DNA from: an uncultured Lachnospiraceae bacterium
GTDB taxonomy: Bacteria > Bacillota > Clostridia > Lachnospirales > Lachnospiraceae
Direction of reading: 5' to 3'
DNA: 32,717 nt
Assembly: GCA_946631295.1 (NCBI GenBank)
Contig: CAMOZY010000024.1
Span: 1-32,717, forward strand
Shown here: positions 21,756 to 31,091 of the stretch, piece by piece
How the letters are laid out: every line of letters starts with the position of its first letter
Position numbering within the stretch: the stretch's first letter is position 1
Position numbers and translations under genes: made by a program
The notes under the pieces: model-generated
The model's input: the letters and a program-made list of their open reading frames with translations, nothing else
Told to the model about the DNA's origin: nothing
Database searches by the model: none

Positions 21756-24700
21756 ATGAAAAACAAGAAGACATGGCAGATTGTTCTTTTTATTGCAATG
21801 TGCGTATGTGCGAATCTGGGCGGAAAGGTATTTGCTGTCAAGTTAGGTTTGCCGCTATGGGCCGACTCTTTCGGAACCGTGGTCTGTGCATATTTTGCGG
21901 GACCCGTGTGCGGAGCCATAGTCGGCATGACATGCAACCTTGCATATACTACCATTAATCATCTGTCAGCAGCTTATTCGGTCACCAGTATCTTCATCGC
22001 TCTGATCATCGGCTACGCTTCAAAAAAGAAATGGTTCGACCGTTTTTACGGTTTCATGAAAGCCGTATCTCTCGCAATGCTCACCGCAATTATCGTTTCG
22101 ATTCCTGTAAACATGATCCTTTCAAACGGATATACAGGGAACAGATGGGGAGACGGAGTGATCGAATATCTCCTCAGTAAGAACTGGCCCTTCTTCCTTT
22201 GCTGTGTCATGGGACAGTATGCCATAGAATTTGTGGACAAACTTCTCACAATAGCTGCATTGTACGCATTCATACTTATTCGCCGTGCAAGAAAAGAAAG
22301 AAAAAACACTCAGGCTATTCAGGCCGGAACCGCTTCAGGAATTACCGGCATTCTCATCATCTCCGCTATTTTATCTCTTCTCACCCCCATCAGGTCCACT
22401 GCTGCTTCAAAATCGGAGTTAACGGATTATAATGACTACGTTCAGACAATATACAGCAGCAACAATGGTCTGCCCTGTGGTGAAGCCAATGCGATTGCCC
22501 AGACCAATGACGGAGTTCTCTGGATTGGAACATATGCCGGACTATATCGTTATAACGGACGAGAGTTTCGCTGGGTAGACAATTATGAATCAGTCAAAAA
22601 CGTCAACTGCCTTTATGTTGACGAAGAGGGGCGTCTCTGGATAGGAACCAACGATAACGGATTATCCATTGTGATCCGTGAAAAGGTTGTCAACGTACTC
22701 GACCAGTCAAGTGGTCTTCCCTCAAATTCCGTAAGATGCATCACTCACGCATCGGATGGTTATTACTACATAGGAACCACGGGCAGCATGCAGATCCTCG
22801 TGATGAACAACGGTCTGAAGGCTGCAAACACACTGGATGAGATCTACTATGCTGACAGCATCACGGCAGATGAGAGCGGCCATGTAGCAACTATCGCTTC
22901 GGATGGCTGTCTTTTCCTGTTAAAAGAAGGCAAAATAGTCAATTCACTCAAGCTCCCATATAATCAGGAAATCTTCAACTGCTGTGAATTTTCTCCTGAC
23001 GGAAGACTCATGGTAGGATCTTCTACCAATAACATCTACTGCTATGATATTTCGAAGGACAAATTCAAGCTTCTCGATACCATCACATGTGAAGATGTAA
23101 ACAGCATCAACAATATTCACTATATCAATGACGGCACCCTGTTCATCTCAACAGACAGCGGTGTTTCCTACATTGATGCAAATGGTTATCACCGTATCAA
23201 TACCAACGATTTCAACAACTCCATCGATAACATGCTCTATGACTACCAGGGCAATCTTTGGTTCACCTCCTCAAGACTGGGACTTCTGAGAATGGCCAAG
23301 TCCCCCTTCAAGGATATCTATGGTTCACTTGGCATGGAAAGACGCGTAGTCAACACCATAGTATCCTGGCAGGACTGTTATTACATCGGTACCGATAATG
23401 GGCTTGATGTCGTTGACAGATCCTGCAGCAGGCAGATTGAAAACGAGCTTACTGAAGAGCTGGACGGAAGACGTATCCGCTGCATGTATGTTGATGAAAA
23501 GGATCACCTGTGGGTCTGCACATACGGAAACGGACTGATGGAGTTTTCTCCGAATGGTGAATCATGGACATATAATGCGAACAGCGGAAGTTTCGGTAAC
23601 CGTGCACGTATAGTAACCGGTCTTTCTGACGGAACCATCCTTGCAGCAGGTGACACCGGTATCAGTTTCATAAGCAACCACACGATTGAAAAAACCATTC
23701 GTAATGAAGACGGTCTTATAAATTCAATGATCCTTACCGTTACCGAAAGAAGTGACGGAACTATCCTTGCAGGTACGGACGGCGACGGCATAGCTGTAAT
23801 TGAGAATGGAGAAGTCATCGACATGCTTACCGTTGAAGACGGACTCAGCAGCGGTGTTATCCTCAGAACGATAAAGGATCCGAAGTCCGAAGGAGTATTT
23901 GTCGTCACCAGTAACAGCCTGTGCTATCTTGATCCGAGCGGAACCATCAGAGTACTTGATAAATTCCCTTACTTTAATAACTATGATATCTGGCCCAAAG
24001 ATGAGGACACACTCTTTGTCATGTCCAGTGCCGGTATCTACGTTGTAGAGCGTGACGAGCTTGTTGCAGGAAGTGATATAGCATGGGAACTTCTGGATGC
24101 AAGAAGAGGTCTCGGAACCTCTCTGACCGCCAATTCCTGGAACTATTACAACGGAAACGGCGAGCTCTTCCTTCCCTGCGATACAGGTGTTTACTGCATA
24201 GATGTTGACAAATACAACAGTGATGTCCGCTCCTACCGTATGCAGCTGGCTTCTGTCATGCTTGATGGAATCAATCATCCCATCGACCGCATGGGTGAGA
24301 TAACAGTCGGTCAGGGTGTTGACAGGATTGAACTTTCTCCCGAGGTTCTCAATTATACGATCCAGGAGCCTAATGTCGGTTACTATCTCGAAGGATTCGA
24401 TCCAAGATGGACGATAATCTCCCAGAACAATCTTAACAACATAACATATACCAATCTTCCCGCGGGCGAATACATCTTCCATCTCGCTATTTTCGACAGT
24501 GCGGGTGAACATGTTCTTGAAGAGAAAAAATTCACACTCGTCAAAGTCGGTGAACTGTATGAGCAGCGCGGATTCATCTTCTATATGCTGCTTCTCCTTT
24601 CATTGACCATAGTGTGGTTCACATGGCTGATCGTGCAGAGACAGATCAACCAGCAGCAGATCAAACTGAACATGGCCAACGAAACAGTCATGGCTATAGC

Positions 24701-25412
24701 TAACGCAGTCGACCAAAGGGATGTACGTACTCATCAGCACTCTACCCGTGTTGCTGAATATTCGGTTCTTATCGCTCAGGAAATGGATTGCTTCAAATGG
24801 TGGCAGCGCAGCAAGAAGCTTTCCAATCTCAAGAAAGCTGCCCAGATGCATGATATAGGCAAGATAGGTATTCCTGATGCGGTTCTCAACAAGGTCGGAA
24901 GACTTACCGATGAAGAGTATGCAATGATGAAATCCCACGTTCTTCGCGGTGCTGAGATTCTGAAGGACTTCACCCTGGTCGAAAACGTTCTGGACGGAAC
25001 AAAATATCACCATGAACGCTTCGACGGGCGCGGTTATCCAGATGGATTAAAGGGCGAAGAGATTCCTCTTTTTGCAAGGATCATAGGTGTAGCAGATGCT
25101 TTCGATGCAATGACCTCCAATCGTATCTACCGCAATCACATGGATACCGATTATGTCATGAAGGAAATGGAAAGAGGCAGAGGTACTCAGTTTGATCCGG
25201 AGCCTCTTGATGCATTCCTCAGACTCGTCGAAAAGAAAGTCATCAATCTCGATGAACTCTATGCCCAAAAGCGTGCTGAGATCCAGCAGGCAGATCAGGA
25301 ACAGCAGGAAGAGCTCAAGAGACGTGTAGAAGAAGACAAGAAGATTCAGGAAGCAGAAATGCAGAAGGATAAAAAGGATGCTTCCGCCGATAAGGAAGGA
25401 GCAAAGGAATGA
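21756..25412 (+). CDS. ECF-S-like / beta-propeller / Y_Y_Y / HD-GYP receptor
   Basis: This 1218-residue protein has four parts. Residues 1-205 are about six membrane helices resembling ECF transporter S components (GGKVFAVKLGLPLWADSFGT). Residues 215-850 are a periplasmic-type propeller of repeats like GVLWIGTYAGLYRYNG (Reg_prop). Residues about 855-930 are a Y_Y_Y domain. A membrane helix (940-960) leads to an HD-GYP domain (about 985-1160) with HxxxxR, HDIGKIGIPD near 1031 and HHERFDGRGYPDG near 1088. It should degrade cyclic di-GMP when the outer domain senses its ligand. The tail is a charged coil. The start follows GGGAGGAAT; its stop overlaps the BMP gene (ATGA). Confidence 0.9.
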   Translation: MKNKKTWQIVLFIAMCVCANLGGKVFAVKLGLPLWADSFGTVVCAYFAGPVCGAIVGMTCNLAYTTINHLSAAYSVTSIFIALIIGYASKKKWFDRFYGFMKAVSLAMLTAIIVSIPVNMILSNGYTGNRWGDGVIEYLLSKNWPFFLCCVMGQYAIEFVDKLLTIAALYAFILIRRARKERKNTQAIQAGTASGITGILIISAILSLLTPIRSTAASKSELTDYNDYVQTIYSSNNGLPCGEANAIAQTNDGVLWIGTYAGLYRYNGREFRWVDNYESVKNVNCLYVDEEGRLWIGTNDNGLSIVIREKVVNVLDQSSGLPSNSVRCITHASDGYYYIGTTGSMQILVMNNGLKAANTLDEIYYADSITADESGHVATIASDGCLFLLKEGKIVNSLKLPYNQEIFNCCEFSPDGRLMVGSSTNNIYCYDISKDKFKLLDTITCEDVNSINNIHYINDGTLFISTDSGVSYIDANGYHRINTNDFNNSIDNMLYDYQGNLWFTSSRLGLLRMAKSPFKDIYGSLGMERRVVNTIVSWQDCYYIGTDNGLDVVDRSCSRQIENELTEELDGRRIRCMYVDEKDHLWVCTYGNGLMEFSPNGESWTYNANSGSFGNRARIVTGLSDGTILAAGDTGISFISNHTIEKTIRNEDGLINSMILTVTERSDGTILAGTDGDGIAVIENGEVIDMLTVEDGLSSGVILRTIKDPKSEGVFVVTSNSLCYLDPSGTIRVLDKFPYFNNYDIWPKDEDTLFVMSSAGIYVVERDELVAGSDIAWELLDARRGLGTSLTANSWNYYNGNGELFLPCDTGVYCIDVDKYNSDVRSYRMQLASVMLDGINHPIDRMGEITVGQGVDRIELSPEVLNYTIQEPNVGYYLEGFDPRWTIISQNNLNNITYTNLPAGEYIFHLAIFDSAGEHVLEEKKFTLVKVGELYEQRGFIFYMLLLLSLTIVWFTWLIVQRQINQQQIKLNMANETVMAIANAVDQRDVRTHQHSTRVAEYSVLIAQEMDCFKWWQRSKKLSNLKKAAQMHDIGKIGIPDAVLNKVGRLTDEEYAMMKSHVLRGAEILKDFTLVENVLDGTKYHHERFDGRGYPDGLKGEEIPLFARIIGVADAFDAMTSNRIYRNHMDTDYVMKEMERGRGTQFDPEPLDAFLRLVEKKVINLDELYAQKRAEIQQADQEQQEELKRRVEEDKKIQEAEMQKDKKDASADKEGAKE

Positions 25413-26608
25413 AAAGGGTTTATTATTTAACCATAGTGACATGCCTTGCCATGTTATCTGTTTTCATCATTTGTTTCAGACTTATGGATCTTTCGAAAGG
25501 AAAGGACCACCTGACCGTAGGATTCGTCTACGACAATGATGAAAGCACTCCATATACATACAACTTCTCTCTTGCCAAGGATGCCGTTGTAAAGCAGTAC
25601 GGTGACAGGGTGGATATCATTACATGCAGTAACGTAATGGATGATGAGATGGAAGAACCAATCAGGGAACTTGCAGAACAGGGCTGCGATATCATCTTTT
25701 TCAACGGATACAGTGAACTCGTAAGAGAACTTGCTCCCGAATATCCGGACATCCAGTTCTGTCAGACATCTTATATGGACATGAGTGATCAGAAGGTTCC
25801 TGCCAATTACCACACCTTCAAGGGTGAAGCATATCAGGGTAGATATGTCAGCGGAATCGCAGCAGGCATGAAGATAAAGCAGATGATCTCGGAAGGAACC
25901 ATTACCGAAGATCAGGCAGTCGTAGGATTCGTAGCTGCATTCCCAACATCCGAGGTTATTTCCGGATATACAGCATTTATACTTGGTGTCCGCTCAATAG
26001 TCCCGACAGCCGTGATGCATGTCTGCTATACAGAAACCTGGAGCAGCTACGCACTTGAGAAAAAAGCAGCTCAGCAGCTTATAGACGAAGGTTGTGTCAT
26101 CATCTCACAGCATACAGACACCATCGGACCTGCAATCGCATGTGAAGAATCCTCTTCCGAAAAAGAGGTCTACTTTGTGGGATGGGGCGAAAGCATGTCG
26201 GAGGTAGCTCCCGGAACATCACTTGTCACATCAAGAATATGCTGGGAACCCTATGTTCTTTCTGCCGTTGAAGCTGTTATGACAAACAAAAGCATCGAAT
26301 CCGTTGTTGTTGGAAAGATTCACGGAAATGATGCATATGCAGGATTTGCTAACGGATGGGTCGAGATGATAGATATGAACCAGCAGGTTATGGCTCCCCG
26401 AACCGAGGAAGCAATGAACAGCATAATAGAACAGTTCACACGCGGAAACAGCAATTTCGTATTCCGAGGCGACTACACCGGTGTTAATCCGAACAATCCT
26501 TCTGACACGATCAATCTGAAAACAGTCTATACGGAAAATGAAAACACGTCCTATCCTCTCTTCAATTACATCCTTACGGATATCATAACCATCGAAGAGA
26601 TAAAATGA
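25409..26608 (+). CDS. BMP-family substrate-binding protein (nucleoside type)
   Basis: This 399-residue protein has an N-terminal hydrophobic helix (residues 4-25) without a clear lipobox, then the BMP/PnrA fold: LTVGFVYDNDEST near 37, GCDIIFFNGYSE, YQGRYVSGIAAGM, VVGFVAAFPTSEVISGYTAFILG and CVIISQHTDT. Family members bind nucleosides for ABC import. No permease or ATPase gene follows; instead the gene overlaps the HD-GYP receptor gene by 4 bp. It is therefore more likely a ligand-binding partner of that receptor than an importer part. A convergent terminator follows. Confidence 0.88.
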   Translation: MKRVYYLTIVTCLAMLSVFIICFRLMDLSKGKDHLTVGFVYDNDESTPYTYNFSLAKDAVVKQYGDRVDIITCSNVMDDEMEEPIRELAEQGCDIIFFNGYSELVRELAPEYPDIQFCQTSYMDMSDQKVPANYHTFKGEAYQGRYVSGIAAGMKIKQMISEGTITEDQAVVGFVAAFPTSEVISGYTAFILGVRSIVPTAVMHVCYTETWSSYALEKKAAQQLIDEGCVIISQHTDTIGPAIACEESSSEKEVYFVGWGESMSEVAPGTSLVTSRICWEPYVLSAVEAVMTNKSIESVVVGKIHGNDAYAGFANGWVEMIDMNQQVMAPRTEEAMNSIIEQFTRGNSNFVFRGDYTGVNPNNPSDTINLKTVYTENENTSYPLFNYILTDIITIEEIK

Positions 26609-26685
26609 TCCTCAGTTTGGCTTCCTATGTGTGATTCAATGTAATTCACAGATAAATCATTTTAACAGACAGATTAAGGGCATAA

Positions 26686-26722
26686 AGAAGCTCCTCCGCA
26701 AATGTCGGAGGAGCTTCTATGT
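26686..26722 (+). terminator. Terminator after the BMP gene
   Basis: AGAAGCTCCTCCG (26686-26698) and CGGAGGAGCTTCT (26706-26718) form a 13-bp perfect stem, followed by ATGTTTT. It may serve both convergent genes. Confidence 0.88.
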
Positions 26723-26811
26723 TTTAAATCTTCTTCTGTTTTATATCTTTTTTTCTTCAGCAATCTTCTTTTTACATCTAAGGTTATATTCTTGATTTCT
26801 TCTCCTGATGA

Positions 26812-27510
26812 TTACCTTCTGCGGGATGAAGATCTTCCGAGAACTCTTAATATTCTCAGGAATAGGTTCAGCAGATCCAGATAGATATCAACCGCGCTGT
26901 CAATCGCATTATCGATCGTCTTGGCGTACTGCTGAGCTTTCCAGTAATCATATCCTATATAGAGCGAAAATATTGCAGCTCCGATCCATGCGATATAGCT
27001 CTGATCCTTATGAAGGAAGAAGATATTGATGAGTTCCGCAAGAATAAGACCGATAAGAGCACCAAGGAGCAAGCCTCCTATCTTCGAGAAAAAGTCAGGT
27101 ACCGCAATTGAAAGACCGATCATACATGCGGCAATGATCGTGGTATAAATGATTGCCTGGAGAACAATGTCACCCGCTCCCATCATAACATACGCGGAAA
27201 CAACTGTTGAAACTATAAGTCCGCTGGGAACAACAACCAGATTATATCCGATGAAGCTTATGACAGGATTGTCGGATTTGGTCGACATCATGACACCTGC
27301 AAATGCACATACAAGATATCCGATAAAAAGGAAAAGCGGATTCACCCTCATCATACTGCTTCCAAGTGCGGCGCACATGACTATATTCAGGACAAGTCCG
27401 TATATCACCACGCCCCCAAGCACAAGGTTATATGTTCTTGCATCAACCTCTGTAGCTTCAGGAGATAAAAACATTCTTCCTTCACGTCTTGAATCCATAA
27501 AACTGCTCAT
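26812..27510 (-). CDS. Bax inhibitor-1 / YccA family membrane protein
   Basis: This 232-residue protein has about seven membrane helices and the family's closing signature near the C-terminus (DNAIDSAVDIYLDLLNLFLRIL). The N-terminal 25 residues are hydrophilic. Bacterial members (YetJ, YbhL) are linked to calcium leak and stress tolerance. The start at 27510 follows GGGGAGGATTGAT. It lies convergent to the BMP gene and 30 bp after the tRNA-Gly terminator, so it has its own short promoter region. Confidence 0.88.
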   Translation of the reverse strand: MSSFMDSRREGRMFLSPEATEVDARTYNLVLGGVVIYGLVLNIVMCAALGSSMMRVNPLFLFIGYLVCAFAGVMMSTKSDNPVISFIGYNLVVVPSGLIVSTVVSAYVMMGAGDIVLQAIIYTTIIAACMIGLSIAVPDFFSKIGGLLLGALIGLILAELINIFFLHKDQSYIAWIGAAIFSLYIGYDYWKAQQYAKTIDNAIDSAVDIYLDLLNLFLRILRVLGRSSSRRR

Positions 27511-27543
27511 ATCAATCCTCCCCATAGACCAATACTTTTAGTA

Positions 27544-27573
27544 AAACCCCGTAATGGATTCATTACGAGGTTT
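27544..27573 (-). terminator. Terminator of tRNA-Gly
   Basis: AAACCCCGTAATG (27544-27556) and CATTACGAGGTTT (27561-27573) form a 13-bp stem with one mismatch, ending in TTTT on the minus strand, 10 bp after the tRNA. Confidence 0.75.
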
Positions 27574-27582
27574 CAGGATCAA

Positions 27583-27653
27583 AGCGGCTAACGGGAGTCG
27601 GACCCGCCTCCTCAGCTTGGGAAGCTGATGTACTACCGATATACTATAGCCGC
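27583..27653 (-). tRNA. tRNA-Gly (anticodon CCC)
   Basis: A 71-base cloverleaf: acceptor GCGGCTA / TAGCCGC with discriminator U, anticodon stem TCAGC/GCTGA and loop TTCCCAA, anticodon CCC. CCA is not encoded. TATAAT at 27664-27669 (minus strand), overlapping no gene, is a likely -10 box just after the hydrogenase stop. Confidence 0.88.
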
Positions 27654-27682
27654 AACAAAGGTTATTATACCGCAAACCCTTC

Positions 27683-29191
27683 TTATTTTCCACCGAAAAC
27701 TTTCTTCACAAGTTCTTCGTCCATATGCCCGTGGCGGTTCATGGAAAATTCATTCATAGGATAATCCTTAAGGTTTTCAAGTATCTTCCTGTCATCAGCT
27801 TTTGCCAGAAGATTATTACGGGCCTTTGTTATCTCCGCTTCCGTCATATGCTTGGAAGGTCCGCCGACACATCCTCCCGAGCAGATCATACCCTCTATGA
27901 AATCTTCTTCAAGCCTTCCTGCCTTAAGCAAAAGAAGTGCCTTCTTACACTCATCTCCTCCTGCAACTTTCAGCAGTTTTATATCAGAGGTATCTTCTCC
28001 TCTTTCCTTCATGCATTCAAGAACAGCCGCTGCAACACCTCCGCTTGATGCAAACTTTTTTCCGAAGGCGGATGCCATCTGATAATCGCCATCAACATGC
28101 TTAAGTTCTATGTCTTTTGATCTGAGAAGTGCACGAAGCTCTCCAAATGTAATTACATAGTCCGCATTATCGGGAATTCTTTCATCTCTTGATTCAGCCT
28201 TCTTGGCAATGCAGGGTCCGATAAATACAGTCACACAGTCAGGATGCGTAAGCTTAAGATATCTTGATACAGCACACATCGGAGATACTGTTGTTGACTT
28301 ATTTTCCTTGTACTGGTCAGGGAAATGCTTGCGAAGCATACTGATGAAAGCAGGACAGCATGAAGTTGTCATCTTTCTGCCCTCTTTCAGTGCCTCACTC
28401 CATTCATATGACTCAAATGCAGCAGTCATATCACCGCCCAGTCCGACCTCCACCATATCCGAGAAGCCGAGTTCAAGGAGTGCCGCTTTTATCGAAGCCA
28501 TATCAATGTCTTCACCAAACTGTCCCTCGATAGCCGGAGCAACCATGGCGATAATTTCCTTATCAGCCAGGATATCCCGAATGATAGGAACAAGATATGT
28601 TTTGGAGCCTATGGCTCCGAAGGGACATTTATGTATGCAATGTCCGCAGTTGATGCACTTGGTTTCATCTATCTTACAGATACCATATTCATCATATGTT
28701 ATCGCCCCAACAGGACATGCTTTTTTGCAGGGACGCTCAAGATGAACTATTGCACTGTAGGGACATGCCTTGGCACACATACCGCATTCCTTGCACTTTG
28801 CAGGATCGATATGCATCCTTACATCACCGGGAGAAATTGCACCGAATTTACATGAATTAAGGCATGCCTTACCGGGACAGAATCTGCAGTTATCAGTTAC
28901 GGAATAAGCTGAAAGAGGACATTCATCACATGCAGCATGAATAACCTGAACAATATTATCAGAGCCCAGATTATCCGATGTATCCTGACCGCATGCAAGT
29001 CTGATACGCTCTCTTACTATTTCCCGCTCTTTATAAATACAGCATCTGAAAAGAGGCTTGGGCCCCGGAATGATCTTCTCTACAAGAGCAGCCTTGGTAT
29101 CTTCGTTTAGATTCGAGTCCCAGGCAAGCCTGCAGACCTCTTCCATAATTGTATGTTTAAAACGTACTATGCCTTCGTCGTTAGTAACCAT
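27683..29191 (-). CDS. Monomeric [FeFe] hydrogenase, group B-like
   Basis: This 502-residue protein has an N-terminal cysteine cluster (DECPLSAYSVTDNCRFCPGK) and two ferredoxin 4Fe-4S motifs (CKECGMCAKACP, CINCGHCIHKCP), then the H-cluster domain. Its three signatures are TSCCPAF near residue 272, IGPCIAKKAES near 325, and EGMICSGGCVGG near 431. These are the group B (TIGR04105-like) variants of the classic motifs. It may evolve or sense hydrogen; group B enzymes are little studied. AAAGGAATTTAC precedes the ATG. It starts 16 bp after the CHASE2 cyclase gene, so they share a transcript. Confidence 0.9.
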   Translation of the reverse strand: MVTNDEGIVRFKHTIMEEVCRLAWDSNLNEDTKAALVEKIIPGPKPLFRCCIYKEREIVRERIRLACGQDTSDNLGSDNIVQVIHAACDECPLSAYSVTDNCRFCPGKACLNSCKFGAISPGDVRMHIDPAKCKECGMCAKACPYSAIVHLERPCKKACPVGAITYDEYGICKIDETKCINCGHCIHKCPFGAIGSKTYLVPIIRDILADKEIIAMVAPAIEGQFGEDIDMASIKAALLELGFSDMVEVGLGGDMTAAFESYEWSEALKEGRKMTTSCCPAFISMLRKHFPDQYKENKSTTVSPMCAVSRYLKLTHPDCVTVFIGPCIAKKAESRDERIPDNADYVITFGELRALLRSKDIELKHVDGDYQMASAFGKKFASSGGVAAAVLECMKERGEDTSDIKLLKVAGGDECKKALLLLKAGRLEEDFIEGMICSGGCVGGPSKHMTEAEITKARNNLLAKADDRKILENLKDYPMNEFSMNRHGHMDEELVKKVFGGK

Positions 29192-29207
29192 GTAAATTCC
29201 TTTATTA

Positions 29208-31022
29208 CTATTTTATCGAATTAAGTTCAAGCACTTCGAAACCATCGGCCTTACCCTTGAGCTTGATGGTTGCTCCGAGTGATGTGTATGTAATGCGGTC
29301 TCCCAGGGCATCTGCAACAGAACGGCTGATGTAGATCTTGCCACCTGGTGCATTGGCTTCAAGCCTTGCAGCGGTATTAACAGTATCACCTATCGCAGTG
29401 TAATCCATATGCTTTTCGGCGCCCATATTACCTACGACTGCAGGACCGAAATTAACACCGACGCCTACCTTGAGTTCTTCACCGATCTCTTCCTTGAGTT
29501 CATCGGATACCCTTGCAGCTCCTTCAATGATTCCCACTGCGGTTTTGACAGCATTCATAACCGGATCTTCCTGAGGAAGAGGTGCTCCCCAGAATGCCAT
29601 CATAGCATCACCTACGAACTTATCAAGAGTTCCGCCGGTCTGCTCAACACAGTCACTGGCCATTGTCAGATATTTGTTCAGAATATGTACTACCTGTTCC
29701 GGATTAAGTCTCTCGGACATCGTGGTAAATCCTCTGACATCTACAAACAGCACAGCTATATCGCAGGTCTTACCTCCAAGAGAAAGGTTCTCTACACCTT
29801 CTTTTAAAATCTCCGAAACAATCTCAGGAGCCACGTATCTTTCAAATGTCTTTGTTACTCTCTGCCTTTCAAGAGCGGTCTTCACATAATGAATGACAAT
29901 GGATGCAATATAGAGCACCACCACTCCGACAGGAATCCAGAGAGGATGGAGAACATGTCCGACACCGCCGATATTCACATTGTAGGCAGCGTAATTTATA
30001 GCCGATATAAGAACAATAACAGAAACAGTCAGTATGGTTGCTGTTTTGATATTGGTCTTCTGGAACAGATAAAAAAGGAAGAAGCATACCAGGAAAAGGA
30101 TAATACCCTGAGGCAGTTTTGAAACCTCAGTTTTAAAATCCGAATCAAGTATCTGCTGTACAACATTGGCCTGATACTCAACTCCGTACATCTGCCTTGC
30201 TCTGTCGATAGGAGTAAAGTAAGCATCCTGAAGTCCTACGGTATAAGGTCCTATGAACACGACCTTGCCTGCATAATCATCGGGTGAGATATTACCGCTC
30301 AAAAGATCCGAAAAAGAAAAACCATCATAGTATCCGCCAGGTTTTGCGGAATATGATACATAGTATCTTCCGATGGAGCTTGCAGGTGGCATCTGTATTT
30401 CCTTTCCTGTGCTCTCACCGTAGATCATTGCTGCGGTAGAAGCCATGGAATAAACTCTCTCGCCATCCGGTCTGATATACAGGAGTGAATGACGAAGTAT
30501 TCCGTCAGAATCATACATAGCGTTGATATGACCCTGATGTGTCACTTCCTTAAGAGCATCAAAAGGTTCGTCATATCCGAGCACAGAATATCTGTCAAAA
30601 TATGTACTTCCGTTCTCGGTAACTACCTGAACTCCGAATTCTGCAAACGTTGCTACTACGACGTTACCGAGATTATCTGCAGCATCAACAAGCCTCTGAT
30701 CTGCTTCAGGAGTTGATGTTCCCGAAAAAAGAACGTCGATTGCCACAACTGCAGGAGCATTTTCAGGATCTTCACCAAGCTTTTCAAGAGCTTGTGCAAT
30801 GACATCTCTTCCCCAGGTATTGTAAGGTCCGAGTTCTTCAATAGATTTATCATCGATACCTATTACGATGATCTCACCATCAAGTGCTCTTGATGACTGA
30901 TACCAGGTATCCTCCATCCATGTGTCTGCATTGTCCAGCACTCCTCCCGCGGCGATGATCAGAGTCACTGCCAGCGAGGCAAGGAGTGAAATGATTATTG
31001 GATTTGAAAATAGTTTTTTCAT
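29208..31022 (-). CDS. CHASE2 domain class III adenylate cyclase
   Basis: This 604-residue protein has an N-terminal helix, an extracellular CHASE2 sensor (about residues 30-300, with IVIGIDDKSIEELGPYNTWGR and VVAIDVLFSG), three membrane helices (about 305-390), and a class III cyclase domain. The domain keeps metal aspartates in FVDVRGF near 422 and GDAMMAF near 470, the Lys of DKFVGD, and the D-T-N-R set in YTAIGDTVNTAARLEA. It should make cAMP in response to an outside signal. No ribosome site precedes the ATG. It is followed closely by the [FeFe] hydrogenase and preceded by a repeat-rich surface protein. Confidence 0.92.
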   Translation of the reverse strand: MKKLFSNPIIISLLASLAVTLIIAAGGVLDNADTWMEDTWYQSSRALDGEIIVIGIDDKSIEELGPYNTWGRDVIAQALEKLGEDPENAPAVVAIDVLFSGTSTPEADQRLVDAADNLGNVVVATFAEFGVQVVTENGSTYFDRYSVLGYDEPFDALKEVTHQGHINAMYDSDGILRHSLLYIRPDGERVYSMASTAAMIYGESTGKEIQMPPASSIGRYYVSYSAKPGGYYDGFSFSDLLSGNISPDDYAGKVVFIGPYTVGLQDAYFTPIDRARQMYGVEYQANVVQQILDSDFKTEVSKLPQGIILFLVCFFLFYLFQKTNIKTATILTVSVIVLISAINYAAYNVNIGGVGHVLHPLWIPVGVVVLYIASIVIHYVKTALERQRVTKTFERYVAPEIVSEILKEGVENLSLGGKTCDIAVLFVDVRGFTTMSERLNPEQVVHILNKYLTMASDCVEQTGGTLDKFVGDAMMAFWGAPLPQEDPVMNAVKTAVGIIEGAARVSDELKEEIGEELKVGVGVNFGPAVVGNMGAEKHMDYTAIGDTVNTAARLEANAPGGKIYISRSVADALGDRITYTSLGATIKLKGKADGFEVLELNSIK

Positions 31023-31046
31023 AATTTGTATTTATTTTTGACATCC

Positions 31047-31070
31047 CGAAAGCCCCTTTCGGGGCTTTCG
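31047..31070 (-). promoter_or_regulatory. GAAA-capped hairpin between surface protein and cyclase
   Basis: CGAAAGCCCC and GGGGCTTTCG form a perfect 10-bp stem with a GAAA tetraloop on the minus strand. No T-run follows on either strand, so it is not a classical terminator. It lies 22 bp downstream of the surface-protein stop and 25 bp before the cyclase ATG. RNA processing or partial termination is possible. Confidence 0.55.
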
Positions 31071-31091
31071 TTGATAAAAATAATTAATCAA

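Noticed and set aside
23724-24512. 262-codon minus-strand frame opposite the propeller
   Set aside because: The propeller repeats on the plus strand are unmistakable; this frame is a shadow.
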